Program-made: the position numbers and the translations under genes
In this document: piece by piece, positions 12,601-23,308 of the stretch
How the letters are laid out: each line of letters begins with the position of its first letter
Numbering within the stretch: position 1 is the first letter of the stretch
Source: Andrena cerasifolii
Taxonomy: Eukaryota; Arthropoda; Insecta; Hymenoptera; Andrenidae
Length of the DNA stretch: 64,000 nt
Direction: 5' to 3'
Assembly: GCF_050908995.1 (NCBI RefSeq)
Contig: NC_135130.1
Location: forward strand, 4,891,001 to 4,955,000
Notes under the pieces: generated by a model
The model's database searches: none
What the model was told of the DNA's origin: nothing
Seen by the model: only the letters and a program-made list of their open reading frames with translations

Positions 12601-13083
12601 AATATAATTGCTAAGGTGTATATTATTAGTATATATACTAATAACCAAGGCTGCACAGGCCAGTATTTTGCGACGTAAATCATCAAAATGCTCAGTGGAA
12701 AAACACGTTTTTGTGCTTCAATTTTGCGTATGTTTTTGTAGGGTTGCTCAGGATGCTATAGAATTAAAATTTTGCTGTATAAAAAGTGGTGCAGGCTGAA
12801 ATATCAATTTACCCAAAATCGTGGGTTACGCCACTATTGCGCTGATAGCCTCATGCGCTGCTGGCGAGTTTCGGCGATCAAGATCGACCAGCGAGGCAAA
12901 AGAATCAGTGGTAGGTGTCTGGAATGGGATACCAACAAAAACGACTTCAGCAGTGGGCCCAGTGGTGTCAGCTCTGCCTACGCCGATGCTGTAGGACGCA
13001 TCCGCACCGGGCACTGCGGCCTGGAGGACCCATAGCGAGATCAGGCCAAGGATCTGCAATCGTCTGGCGGCCTGTGTATCCAT
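6492..13083 (-). CDS. CDase: Neutral ceramidase, N-terminal 334 codons in six exons (3' part missing)
   Basis: Neutral ceramidase hydrolyses the amide bond of ceramide to sphingosine and fatty acid, in secreted or lumenal form. Exons in transcript order: 13083-12937, 11421-11278, 10076-9900, 8849-8722, 8645-8447, 6698-6492; reading phases join without a stop. The start ATG at 13083 opens a signal peptide (hydrophobic stretch at residues 10-20, likely cut near residue 29) followed by YSIGVGRADTTGP, the usual mature start of the family. Further family motifs are KGSGLHLRTFSRAF, SGTHSHSTPGGF (His 121 and 123, zinc region), INWFAVHPTSMNNTNH (His 230) and NLGDVSPN (Ser 281, the nucleophile position). 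Family members are about 700 residues, so about half is absent. Exon 6 ends with donor GTGAGT at 6491-6486, and no matching exon was found in 1-6485. The first donor, TTT|GTTGGT, is weak but is the only one giving AEVVF-MGYAKI. Family assignment is firm; exon borders are hand-placed. Confidence 0.93.
7240..8020. mobile_element. 781-bp foldback element in ceramidase intron 5
   Basis: Starts AAGGGAACATCGCGAACCCG and ends with the inverted form (GGATTTGCGGTGTTCCCTT). Outer arms of about 42 bp match (CTCGCCGATTGGAACG) and inner arms match over more than 150 bp around 7560-7720 and 7760-7920. The ends AAGGGAACAT are shared with 40716-41140 and 52900-53329 although the interior differs. Confidence 0.8.
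8447..8645 (-). CDS. CDase: Neutral ceramidase exon 5
   Basis: Codes residues 199-265. It holds RYKHNVDKVLTQMQF, then INWFAVHPTSMNNTNHLVSSDN, where His 230 is at the position of a conserved metal ligand of the family, then NVGYASILFEKS. Acceptor ATCCTCAG, donor AAG|GTGAGG. Confidence 0.93.
8722..8849 (-). CDS. CDase: Neutral ceramidase exon 4
   Basis: Codes residues 157-198 plus two bases of the next codon: SIERAHDSIVPG, then RIFVRHGEVLGANINRSP, a segment well conserved in ceramidases. Acceptor ATTCCAG, donor AG|GTGAGC. The next intron is only 76 bp (8646-8721). Confidence 0.92.
9130..9329 (+). mobile_element. Possible Helitron-type insertion
   Basis: GTGTGTTTGTCTGTCGGC near the left side and TTCGGGCCAAGCCGAGTAGTAAAGCTAG at the right, where a small hairpin (TCGG/CCGA) precedes CTAG followed by T. 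The end has the same layout as 5068-5110 on the other strand. No helicase coding is visible; non-autonomous if real. Confidence 0.35.
9397..9515. repeat. AAT/ATT microsatellite
   Basis: Runs of TAATAATAAT and ATTATTATT alternate over about 120 bp, so the array is partly self-complementary. Confidence 0.95.
9900..10076 (-). CDS. CDase: Neutral ceramidase exon 3 (zinc-site histidines)
   Basis: Codes residues 98-156, starting VLDNLQKQFG. It contains MISGTHSHSTPGGF, the histidine motif of the metal centre known in this family. Acceptor GCCTCAG, donor AAG|GTGAGC. 177 nt, phase 0 at both ends. Confidence 0.93.
10400..11022. mobile_element. Foldback element R1 with tandem array in its loop
   Basis: The left arm (about 10400-10555) and right arm (about 10845-11022) are inverted copies: TGATCGGTAGTTGGTTTGG against CCAACCACCGATCACAG, and GATATTCGCAAAAAA against CCAATATCTCG. 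The same arms occur at 21820-21990 and 23330-23415. It lies in ceramidase intron 2. Confidence 0.75.
10567..10838 (+). repeat. 18-bp tandem repeat, about 15 copies
   Basis: Units of GCTGCCAACTTTTGGGTT type, shifting to GTGCTGTCAACTTTTGGG rightward. Because 18 is a multiple of three, all frames stay open and produce repetitive pseudo-proteins; there is no sign of real translation. The array fills the loop of foldback element R1. Confidence 0.95.
11278..11421 (-). CDS. CDase: Neutral ceramidase exon 2
   Basis: Codes residues 50-97, from MGYAKIDQKGSG through SRAFIIDDG and VFVSVDSAMMGNGVRES. The acceptor is TTTCCAG before ATGGGC; the donor is TCG|GTAATC. 144 nt, phase 0 at both ends. The substrate-pocket strand and the VSVDSAMMG segment match the ceramidase family. 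Confidence 0.9.
11782..12444. repeat. Outer inverted repeat with a second palindrome nested inside
   Basis: GGTCACTGCTTTCAGGGGTGAA on the left matches the inverse of TTCACCCCTGAAAGTAGTGACC on the right; GCTGCCAAATTG against CAATTTTGCAGC extends the arms. The element 12015-12361 sits in its loop. Located in ceramidase intron 1. Confidence 0.7.
12015..12361. mobile_element. TTAACCC-ended foldback element nested in 11782-12444
   Basis: TTAACCCTTCGTGGT at the left and ACCACGAAGGGTTAC at the right. TTAA at the left end and the CCCTT start are piggyBac-like. The interior is AT-rich with no open frame. Confidence 0.65.
12468..12856. mobile_element. Foldback element next to ceramidase exon 1
   Basis: ATGAGGCAATCGGCGCAATA at the left and the inverse TATTGCGCTGATAGCCTCAT at the right, with GTGGCGTAACCC continuing the arms. 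It ends about 80 bp from the exon 1 donor. Confidence 0.7.
12937..13083 (-). CDS. CDase: Neutral ceramidase exon 1 (signal peptide and mature N-terminus)
   Basis: Codes residues 1-49. The ATG context is GCTGAATGG. A short charged N-region (two Arg) precedes a Leu/Ile/Trp-rich core and the sequence GADA, a plausible signal peptidase site. The exon ends AEVVF at TTT|GTTGGT. A downstream alternative donor, G|GTATCC, would shift the frame against exon 2. A palindromic element (12468-12856) begins about 80 bp into the following intron. Confidence 0.88.
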
Positions 13084-13401
13084 TCAGCTTTCTTGCCCCG
13101 TCGTTCTGATCGCGCTGAAACCAAAGAATCGACTGTGTCGCGTTTCCCTTTCCCACGGTGTTTAGTACCATCGCCGATCGCGCGAAAGATAAGGGGAATC
13201 GTTCACGGAAGGTCGATAGAGGAGAGTCTTATTTTCCTCCTTTCCCCTTTTCCTTTTTTTTTCTTTCTTTCTTTCTGTTTCACACACGTACGCCATCGAT
13301 AACCAGAGGCGGGGAGCGAATTATTCGGGCTTGGCCATATTTACGATCGCGCGACCGATAAATCGAGCTTATCGTTCGCGTGTTCGATGCCTCAGCTGTG
13401 T

Positions 13402-13409
13402 TATTTATA
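13402..13409 (-). promoter_or_regulatory. Possible TATA box for ceramidase
   Basis: TATAAATA on the minus strand about 320 bp upstream of the ceramidase ATG. Position and orientation would fit a promoter with a leader of about 290 nt. No initiator was established and the flanks are AT-rich, so this may be chance. Confidence 0.2.
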
Positions 13410-13984
13410 ATTAGATACGACGGGGGATAGGCGCGGAAGGACGTCGACGTGATAAGGGGACAGCTGTCCTGCTGCCAATTTGTATGGAGATTCAATGGAG
13501 ATTGAGTGGGTGGACGATGGGATGTGTGTGTGGTGGTAATTAGCGGAATTGTTCCCAGGTGGAGGGGTACAAATGAAGCAATTGACGGGGAACCCTTTTC
13601 AAACGCGGTACGCATTTTACACGTGGGGACGTGGCTTAAGGGTGGTACAGGGTCTAGCCAGGAGAACAGAAGGGGCTTGGGAAAAGGGACAGCTCCTAGA
13701 GTAAAAGTATCGATTGACTAATTTCAAGACTGTCCTAGGAAAGCAAATAACATTCAACCACACGGTGGAGGACTGGTCGGGGTATCAGGTTGCCCAGCAT
13801 ATGTTAAAAATGGTAATGACCTTTTAGTAGCTTGAGAATAGAATAGACGTTCCAATATTATTACTGTATGCAACTAAAATTAAGGTTGTATTACTATTTA
13901 AAAATGTTAAAAATATTCACGATTTATTTAAAATGAAAAAGAATAATTGAAAAATTCAATTAAAACAATCTGTATTTACATTTG

Positions 13985-14509
13985 AAGGATATGGGGAGAA
14001 ACAGGGAATGCTACAAAATAGATTTATCGAGAAAATTAAGTGTTTCGTTCCCGGGCAGAGTGGACATTAGCTGTTCTTAACCAGTAGATATACCAAAAGT
14101 TTAACGTCATCTTACGGGGGCATTTGAACTTTATAACCCGTTGTGATTCGACATTTCTGTAGTCCCAGTTGCCACCAACAAAATATGCTATAAATCACAA
14201 AAAATGAACATTCCTCTTTTTTTCCCCTTACCCTTCATTTAGTATCTACTGTATACTGCTAGTAATATGTACAATATATGTACACTGTAATTTCTAAAAA
14301 ACTTTTGTCTTGAAACTTTTCTTTAATCTCTTACAGATTGCGAGTTACAAAATAAAATCGAAAAGTAGCCGAATCTTCAGGGGTTAATTTCACCCCCATG
14401 GAGTGAATTTTGGCAGAAAACAAAAATTGCGCTGTAATCAGGAGGAAATCCCCTACATAATCACAAAGTTTCAGAATTTTTTAAAAATCCGAGTTTGGGA
14501 TCTTCCCTT
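13985..14509. repeat. Partial copy of the AAGGGAACAT repeat family
   Basis: 13985-14250 resembles 40318-40690 (shared GAACTTTATAAC and TCTGTAGTCCCAGTTG). 14290-14509 matches the right half of the elements at 40716-41140 and 52900-53329 (TTAATTTCACCCCC, CACAAAGTTTCAGAATTTTT, end GGGATCTTCCCTT). The left half of the foldback is lost. Confidence 0.65.
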
Positions 14510-15859
14510 AAAAAATGAAAAATCCGTGAAAGTATAATTCGTCGAAGTATCGAACAGTGAATACGTAACCACATCTCGCTACTCGATCGACTTTCGAGTA
14601 CTAAAATCGACCAGGAAACGGGTGTCCGAAGTGGATTGCGCGTATTACATTACACACGTGGGATCGCGGCTTAAGGTTTCAGTATTTCCAAAGCTATACA
14701 GACTGAAAAACAGAATGTAAATTTATCTGAGCATCAGAATTATTGTCTGAGCCTCGCCCTAAAGATCCTCCACCTAACAACTTCAAGTGTCGAACAGTCT
14801 TAAGCCGCGCCCCCACTTGCGCACACAAAGCATTTAGAAAATGTTCTTTCTCAGACGCAGCGGCAACCACAGAAACTTTACACAAAATTTAAACGAATTT
14901 ACCTTAGGTGGATAGGTAGCTTTCATATGTTACTACTCCATTCGATGTTGTTCGTCACCGACAAGCATGTTTGAAGCAATTTACTTGCGCAATTTCTTAT
15001 CGTGCACAGCTATTACGCTCACACGATAACTGGACAATCATTTCGTCGGTCGAACGACATTGTCTCGGCGCGATCATTAGTGTCCGTCGAGGTGGGCACG
15101 GTTAGTCGTAACACTTTCCGCCATAACTGTATTAGAAGGAGGCGCCAGACGGCCAAAGGAACGGTCAAAAATCGCGTGACGTTTGTCTGGGACAATTTTG
15201 CGTAAGCAGACCGTAACGTGATCGGATTACGTGGTCGACGATTCGCGATACACTCCATATAAGTGTCCCAGAGGATCGTGTCACGTGACAATCGCTGTCT
15301 GCACCTGCAGTTCGGATAATCGTATCGCTCTTTGTCGGAAGGAATGTCCATTGTTTGAGACACTGACGCACGATTACCAGAAATTCCACACCTTGTCGCG
15401 CTTCACGCCCCGATGCACTTTGTTTCGCATGCCTTCTATCTGGGAATTTTCACGCCGATAGTTTATTTTTAAATTTGAAAATTTTCTTTATATCGGGTGT
15501 TTCGCTTGAAATCGTGCTCCTGAGGATATAGAAAAGCGCTCGTGGCGCATGTGGGAATGCGACTTAACATTACTTTCCTTTAGTAGACTGTTTGAAGTTT
15601 TGTTTTTGGGCTGACGATTCTGGTTGCTTGGAAAATGAGAAGGGTTCTTGGAATGCCTTCGTAGGAAGAAAATAACTTGCTGCTTTAGTGAAATCGGAAC
15701 TTGAAATGAGAACGAAACTAACGAATATTAAGCTGCGCATAGACAAGAAAATGAAGGCGAAAACTAATATTAATGTATCTACCTTTGAAACGAATATCAT
15801 TTTTCGCAAGGACTGTATAAGTTGCAAATAATGAAAAAGCTGTGATTAGCATCTTAAGC

Positions 15860-16362
15860 AAAACTTTAAAAAAAAAATAAACCGACTTCAGAAAAATAAA
15901 AATGCTCTAAAAAGTAAAAAATAATTAGTTCCCTTCTTTAATCTACGACTCTCAATTTTTTTATGTCAGCGCCTCATCATTTACAGTGTGTAAATCTGGC
16001 GCCGACTCAAAAAAAATGAGAGTCGTAGATTAAATAAGGGAAAAAATATTGTTACCTTTAGTACATTTTTATTTTTTTAAAGTAGGTTTTAATTTTAAAA
16101 TTTTTTTTATTTCTTACTTTTTAGTTCTTTAAGTATAATTCTATATAGTGCATTTTTATTTTTTTTAAAGTCGGTTTGAATTTTTAAAATTTTTTTATTT
16201 CTTACTTTTTAGTTCTTTAAGTATAATTCTATACAGTGCATTTTTATTTTTTTAAAGTTATATATAACTATATTTAATAGAACTTTACTTAAAGAACTAA
16301 AAAGTAAGAAATAAAAAAAATTTAAAAATTCAAACCGACTTTAAAAAAATATAAATGTAAAA
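15860..16362. repeat. AT-rich palindromic block with tandem units
   Basis: TTTAATCTACGACTCTCA (near 15940) and TGAGAGTCGTAGATTAAA (near 16020) are inverted. About 90 bp containing CTTACTTTTTAGTTCTTTAAG is repeated in tandem near 16110 and 16200, then inverted near 16280-16320. Confidence 0.75.
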
Positions 16363-18655
16363 AATTATGAGGTGACCTACACAAAGGGCTGCTCGAAAAA
16401 GAACCGTGCGCTAGAATCGGAATATTCCAAAAATAAGCGTCTCAAATTCGTTATATCGGGTCTACAACTCAATGCGCAGAAAAACTCTGAAATGCGATAA
16501 CACATGAAATACAAATTATGTAACGAGGCGAATTTTGAATTAACCAGTACTGGCAAAGCATTTAGCCAATATTGATGCAGAGTTGGAAAGGACCAGTTGG
16601 CATCGCCCTCTTTCGAATAAAAAAGAGATCATCAAAATCGGTCCATATGCTGAAAAGTTATGCGGGGACAAAGATTAAAAAAAAAAAGAAATACATACAG
16701 GTCGAATCATGGATAAGGGCACAATGCTACTACGTGATGGTAAATCGCCAAGGGGCACCATGCAATTTCCCTTATCACTTCCCTCTCGATCTCTAATCAC
16801 CCTAATGATGCAATTCGGCCTCTATTTATACGACCTACAGCAGCGGAAATATTTATTGCATCACTCGTTATCACTTACACGTACCTCTCTTATTATGACT
16901 ACCAGGAAAATACTATTGCAAAAATATGTAGCTCACTATCTCGATCAAAACAATTTGGATACGAATCATTTTAACAATCATATTGCTACGAAAACTGTGT
17001 TCCACATAAATTAGAAAGCAATGCAACAAATACATCCAGTAGGTACTATATACATCCTCCACCACAAGAAATCGAATCCCCTCACGAAAATTCAGAATAT
17101 TAAAAAAAAAAGCTACTCTCAATCGCAATACTCTAATCATTCCTCGAAGCAAAGAGAAAAATGATTCCTTATCGCATCAAACATATCGGCATTTACATAC
17201 CTACTCCAAACAACAGCATTGCAAACGAAGAGCTCAAACACTCTCGCTGCCATTAAAATCCCTACGCTTGCACAGCTGCGATCTCCGCGCGAAGCTCGCC
17301 ACATCAGTGTACACTTTTTCTTTCATTGCCCAATGAAAAGGAAGGTTGTTAAAAATCGGCAAATAGAAAGAGGAGTTCGTGCGACGAGAGACTCACCGAG
17401 TTAGGAAGTCTCGAAGGGTGTCAGGCGCACCTCCACTGTGTTTTTAGCGAGTCCTGTTGTCAGGAGAGATCACGGCTTACGACGCGATTAGTCAGAGACT
17501 GCGCCACGCTTCCTCCGTTCTGAATCATCGTTTCAGCTCGATCCTAACGCTCTGCGGCTGCATCCGCCACAGCTACGCCATTCAAACCGAATTAATCCAG
17601 ACGACACCGTCGTCGGTCTATATTGCACAACCGACGCGCAGCTTCTAGGTCTCTGCTTTCTTCGGACGATATCGCGGTTCGTGACGATCGACGTGCAACC
17701 TCGAGCCTCCAACGAGAATTCAAAGGTCCAACGGTGGGAGATTCGTTCGGTGCGATCTACCGAGTGACCTACTGCACCACCTTTCACCGCGAATCAGCGA
17801 ACAATACGATTGTGCAGGTGGCCCTAGGATCTCTATCGAAACTTAGAAAGGCTTTAGAATCGGTATCTCGATACAGAAAATCGGAAATGAAAACAGTTGC
17901 TGCCTGACCTCCCGAATTCTTCGTTTCGGTTAACAGGGAAACGAATTTCGGAAACCTTGAGAACCTATCCACTGGATAGCCTTCGTTAAGTTTATAGTAA
18001 AATCGAGATCACGTTATTATTATAAATAAATATGATATTGTATATTATAATAATATATAATAACTGGGAAATGGATTTGTCAACGGCAGCCTTTTGATAC
18101 GTGAAAGATGAAGCTAAAGATCGGTAGCACAATGAAGGAGAATTACGTAAATAGAGGAATTGTGCTTTATTCGATTTCGGTTGGTCGAACCGAATTTTCT
18201 GCGATGGAGGATCGAATTCGTTACTCGTTCCCGAATTTCAGGTGTGTCAACACTGTTTCGGGATAGTTGAGGATTAGATCGTGGCTTTCGATTTCAATCG
18301 AGGGAGGACGTTTTCTCTCGCGCGCGAATCACGGAGTTCGGTTGGCGATCAACTGAGCAGATCGAACGTGCTTGCCGGCTGGATGCTGGGGAATTTCGAC
18401 AGTGTTCTTCGCTTTCACTTTTCAGAGGCGATCTTGCGACTGGGACCGTGCAAATTTTTTCGACGACCTTCAGAGTGGCCACCTGCTTCGAAACAGGGAG
18501 CACTCTCGGTTTCGAGGTGGAACACTTGGAGGAACCATGCAGCCCATTTAATCCCGTGGATGTCAATTGGGGGACTGAATTTGACAATGTCCCATTCCAC
18601 GAATTTCAAGTTACAAATTCGATTAGCGAATTTTTTTATAGCAATTGTTTTCTGT

Positions 18656-19259
18656 TTAAGGGGTATGCCTAGTCAGGCGGTCGAAAAGAGGCGAATATTT
18701 GTGAATTTTTTTTGAAGAAGCGAAAGCGTATATTTTTACAGAACTTTTTGCGCTTAAAAGAGCAACATTTAAAGAACATTTGGTAATTTTTTCGTAGAAA
18801 AATATTTACGTTTATAATAAAATAACATGCGACATCCAAGAAGCATTTTTAAAAATTTGCTTTCGCGGTGAGCACTGCCATTCGGAACTAGATTATTTAA
18901 AATCAAAAAACAAAAAAGATTTCGTTAGTATATTAATGTATCCTCAGGTTGACGGAGAGAATTTTCCGAAATATTAAGTTAAAACAAAATGGCGGCTATT
19001 TAAAGTTGAAATCCTAATTTTTTCCTGCAAAAATGGCAATGCTCACCGCAACACCAAATTTTTAAAAATGCTTCTTGGATGTCGCATGTTATTTTATTAT
19101 AAACGTAAATATTTTTCTACGAAAAAATTACCAAATGTTCTTTAAATGTTGCTCTTTTAAGCGCAAAAAGTTCTGTAAAAATATACGCTTTCGCTTCTTC
19201 AAAAAAAATTCACAAATCTTCGCCTCTTTTCGACCGTCTGACTAGGCATAACCCCTTAA
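18656..19259. mobile_element. TTAA foldback element 1 of a three-element chain
   Basis: Both ends are TTAAGGGGTTATGCC-like and inverted: TTAAGGGGTATGCCTAGTCA at the left, TGACTAGGCATAACCCCTTAA at the right. The arms extend almost to the centre near 18960, so this is essentially one long hairpin. Flanking TTAA is shared with the next element at 19256-19259. Confidence 0.85.
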
Positions 19260-19920
19260 GGGAGTGCAGAACTATTAAAATCTCGAAAAATCGATTTTTT
19301 AATTACTATCAATTCTGAAAGTGTCATCCTTTGCAAACATTTACAAGTTTTATGAGGAAATTCGAATAATTATGGAAATTATAGCGCTAAACGTAACTGA
19401 GTACATCACCGCGTACATCATAACTTTTGAACGAAATAATATTTTCGCTTGAAATTTTAACTGGAGATGTAGAATTCCTTTCTCTATAGCATGGAATTTC
19501 CGCGTCAACATTGGATGCTTATCAATTTTTTTATAAACGATTAAACACGATTTTCTTCCGTAAAAATGTGGAAAGAATTGATTCGTCTGTAACTTTCACA
19601 ATTTTTGTTTAAATTCGCCAGTCAAGTTCCATGCTGTAGATTTTGGTGTATAAATTACTCATCCGAAAGGATTTTGCTTTCAGATGATTGGTTCACCTGA
19701 TACTACGTACACCGACTACAGCTGCGCACTGCGCAGGATCGTCTTCAGCGCTTAATAATGTCAACAAATTTGAACATTCTGACAATTTTTTTTTTTTGGC
19801 AATTACTCGGAAACGCGTCCACAATAAACTGTGAAAAGTGCGGTTATAATGATTACATAAGCAATCCGACACAAAAGAAACCATCGATTTTACGTGTCCA
19901 ATAGTTCTGTACCCACTTAA
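19256..19920. mobile_element. TTAA element 2 of the chain, short terminal repeats
   Basis: Begins TTAAGGGAGTGCAGAACTAT and ends with the inverse (ATAGTTCTGTACCCACTTAA), about 21 bp of terminal repeat with three mismatches. The interior is not a full palindrome and has no coding frame. It shares TTAA with both neighbours. Confidence 0.65.
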
Positions 19921-20601
19921 AGGGACCCTCCTGTCAAAACACTCGATAAATAGGTGATTTTTATGATTTTTTTTACAAGAAGACGTTACAATATATCCTG
20001 AAAAATGTTTTTGACATTTATTGATACACTCGTTAGGGTAAAAAGAAATTTTTTTATTTCATGTTTTCGGTGTTAATGGATTTTCTAGGTAGCGCTTAAT
20101 ACAGCGCTGCCAAAAAGAGAATGCCTATACGGTAACCACGAAATTTAATCACAAGATCCTTTAAAATCTAAAACCCCAAAAATTTCGTAAAATCGATATC
20201 AATGGCTATCGCATTTGAACGAAATAGTGCAAAAATCGCCACTTTTACGCATAAATTTGCAGATAAAAAAGAGACCCGTGTTTGAAAAAATAATGTTAAA
20301 TGATGACGCGATAGCGAGTCCAATTGCGCATCAAATGCCTCAAGGTTCTTTTGAATCGGTTCATTAGATCTTCTGAAACCGCGGTCACCGTTTAGGCATC
20401 TCTTTGTGGCAGCGATGCGCTAACAATATGCGCCACCTAGAAATTGCAACAAGACCGAAAACGTGAAACAAAAATTTGTCGCGCACCCTAAAGAGTGTAT
20501 TAATAAAAACCAAAAACAAGTTTTAGAATATATTACAATCTCTTCGTGTAAAAAAATCATAAAAATCACCTATTTGTTCAAGCGTTTTGACCTCCCCTTA
20601 A
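19917..20601. mobile_element. TTAA foldback element 3 of the chain
   Basis: Starts TTAAAGGGACCCTCCTGTCA and ends TTTGACCTCCCCTTAA. The arms match over about 180 bp (AAATAGGTGATTTTTATGAT against ATAAAAATCACCTATTTG, CTAGGTAGCGC against GCGCCACCTAG). Confidence 0.8.
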
Positions 20602-21091
20602 CAAAGAAAGTCACACATTCTAGCAGCTAAATCTAGCTCACAATCGATGATTCTAGCATCCACTGCGAGGGTCCAGGAAAGGCGAGCCACCTAGTTCGAG
20701 CAGAAACGAATGGCGCAAATATGCCAGAAAGAGCGGGACCACGTTACCCAAGGCCGAGATCGTCGCGTGACCCAGAAACGGCTCAAGCAGAGCGATCGAA
20801 ACAGATCCTCGATGTGTCGATATTATGCAAAAGGAGCGTAATCTTCGTGGACTCAGGTGGACCCGTCGTATCGTGGCAGGGACCGTCACTCTTATCATCG
20901 TTCACGCGGGCTCGCGCAAACACATGGTCGACGCGTGTTGCTCAAATATTGGCGGACTGCGGTGTTGAAGAGCGACCACCACCGGGACCACTACCGGGAC
21001 GGAGAGTGGTGTTCAATCCAGCGTTGATAACGATTATCACGGGAACACGTTCTCACCATCTTCCTCGGCCACGTTCACCAGAAGTACTTAC

Positions 21092-21284
21092 GCTGGTTAT
21101 TGTCCCGGGCCCATGATCGGCAACGCGTGGTGAGACGACTAACCGCGAGGCAGAGGAATCCGTGGATCGCGAACAAAAGCGTGGATGAATAAGCGCCGAC
21201 GATCAGAGAACGACCACGGATGAAACAGCAGGTCAGCAGCAACCGGGCCGCCAGGCCGTCACCACGATGACTCGGTTCGAGCAT
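21092..21284 (-). other. Exon-like open frame with strong donor, unassigned
   Basis: From an ATG at 21284 a minus-strand frame of 64 codons runs, Leu/Ile-rich in the middle (LLLTCCFIRG, LLFAIHGFLCLAV), to C|GTAAGTAC at 21091. It could be the first exon of an unknown minus-strand gene or part of a leader. No matching downstream exon was found, and joining it to the ceramidase 5' region does not keep the ceramidase frame. Confidence 0.18.
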
Positions 21285-21992
21285 CAAATACGCTCGGACT
21301 TAGCGCGGCACGAGGCCCGAGGGGGGGAAAACGGAAACGGTCCTACGGCTATTCTCATGGTGCAGTGTCTCGCTCTCTGTCGCCGGAGCCACGAACGACT
21401 CCCGCTCTGTTTCCTTCTCTTCCTTTGTGCTTTTCTTTCTCCTCGGGGGAGGGGGGGATGCTGAAGGAGATCCATAGAGTCCGACCGGCTCGTTAACGCT
21501 GTCCCTATCTCTGCTTACTATCTGACCCACGAGGCGAGCTCAGCTAATGCGCCGTCCGTCGGGGGATCAGTGGAGACGGCTCAGCCTGAGAGATGAGGCT
21601 TGAATATCGAACGAAGCCGGATGGGCCTGAAGAATTTCGGTGGGTGGGGAAATTGTGTTTCGGGTTGAAACTGGTGGCGCCAATCGGTTGGTAGTTTATT
21701 ATTAACGGGTTGGCTTTGGGGACTTGAATGTCCGATGGGTAAGAAGTATTGGAGTTGTTTGGAGAATTTCAGTGGGTGAGGGAATTGGGTGATTATATAG
21801 AAGAGGGCATACCTCACCGGTTTTGATGACCTTGAAATATGTTGTCATAGTTAACATTCTGAACAAATTTGTACTAGACATGTTACCGCTACTCGGCTTT
21901 AGTTCTCGAATTATTTGTAAAACAACTGTGACCGGTAGTTGGTTTGGGTTAGTTAGCTCCCCCCAGGAGGGGGCCGCCAGTTTTTGGGAGAT

Positions 21993-22555
21993 TTAAGGGG
22001 TCCCCTATTTTGACGGCCTGAAAAGGAACGCGATATTTGGGATTTTTTTTAAGAGAAACTCTCAAATTATATTAATTGAAAACTTTGTGTCTGTATTTGT
22101 ACATATTTAGGCAACATTTAAAAAAATAATTAATTAAAAATGGGGGTACCTAAAACTTTAAACGCATTTTTCTCAAAACGGTGTTGTTCGAATTGGTAAG
22201 CATGAAATTTAAAAATTTAATCATCCGATTTACTTCAAACTTGGTACATATCTTCAGTAGATGTCCTATTCTCATTGTTACTAAAACTAAGTCGGTTTTT
22301 GCAAAATCAGAATTTTGCGACTTAAAAAACCAGCGAATTTTTTGCAGAAATCGATGTCTGTTTTAGAAGCTGCCATTTTTTTTTTTAGTTTTCAGTAACT
22401 ATTTCTCATGTAATCTAGTTCAGACGATAGCCACACTTATACAGATTACACAACATTTTAAATTTTCTATTTCAGACAATTACAACGGATGATTTTATTC
22501 AATAGTTTTGTTTTAAAAAAATCCCAAATTTCGCATGATTAGGAAGGCCCCTTAA
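21993..22555. mobile_element. TTAA foldback element, first of two in R2
   Basis: Left TTAAGGGGTCCCCTATTT and right GGAAGGCCCCTTAA, with ATATTTGGGATTTTTTTT against AAAAAAATCCCAAATTT in the arms. AT-rich interior, no coding. Confidence 0.75.
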
Positions 22556-23308
22556 GGGATTACATCCACTTAGAGGTCCGGAAAAAGCATACAAGTTCAG
22601 GAATTTTTGGGGGGAAAAGTGTAAGTGAAAATCCTACACAATGTCTCTCTACTAAAAGATACATCTTTTAACTATATTATTCTACATTTTCATGAGATAT
22701 TATTATTAACTAAAGGAGATATCGGCTTGGATGTTAGTCGTGTATTTTTTTTTAAGCATTAGCTGGTGGACATTCCCTAGGCTAAACGATAAATCTGAAA
22801 GCAAAAAATTCAAATAGATTTTAAAAATAAATAACTTAGAGAAGTACCTGACGTTCTCCGAATTTTAATATTGTATTTTGGTAAAAAAGGGCGACCGTTT
22901 GAAGTTGAAATATCGAGTTTCGTGGATAAATTTTTTCTTTTTTCCAAGAAGGCTTTGCAAGTATTTCCAATATTGCAAAATTGAAAGCAAAATTTAAAAA
23001 TATGAGAACGCCAGGTACTTTTGAAAGATATTTATTTTTCAAATCTATTTGAATTTTTGCTTTCAGATGCATCGTTTAGCCTAGAGAATGTCCACCAGCT
23101 AATGCTTAAAAAAAAAACACGACTCATATCCAAGCCGATATCTTCTTTAGTTAATAACAATATCTCACGAAAATTTCGAATAATATAGTTAAAAGGTGTA
23201 TCTTTTAGTAGAAAAACATTGTCTATGATTTTCACTTATACTTTTCCCCCCAAAAAATCCTGTACTTGCATGCTTTTCCTGGACCTCTAGGTGGGTGTAA
23301 CCCCTTAA
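22552..23308. mobile_element. TTAA foldback element, second of two in R2
   Basis: Left TTAAGGGATTACATCCACTT, right GTGGGTGTAACCCCTTAA. The arms are long: AGCTGGTGGACATTCCCTAG against CTAGAGAATGTCCACCAGCT, and GGATGTTAGTCGTG against CACGACTCATATCC. It shares TTAA with the preceding element. Confidence 0.85.
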
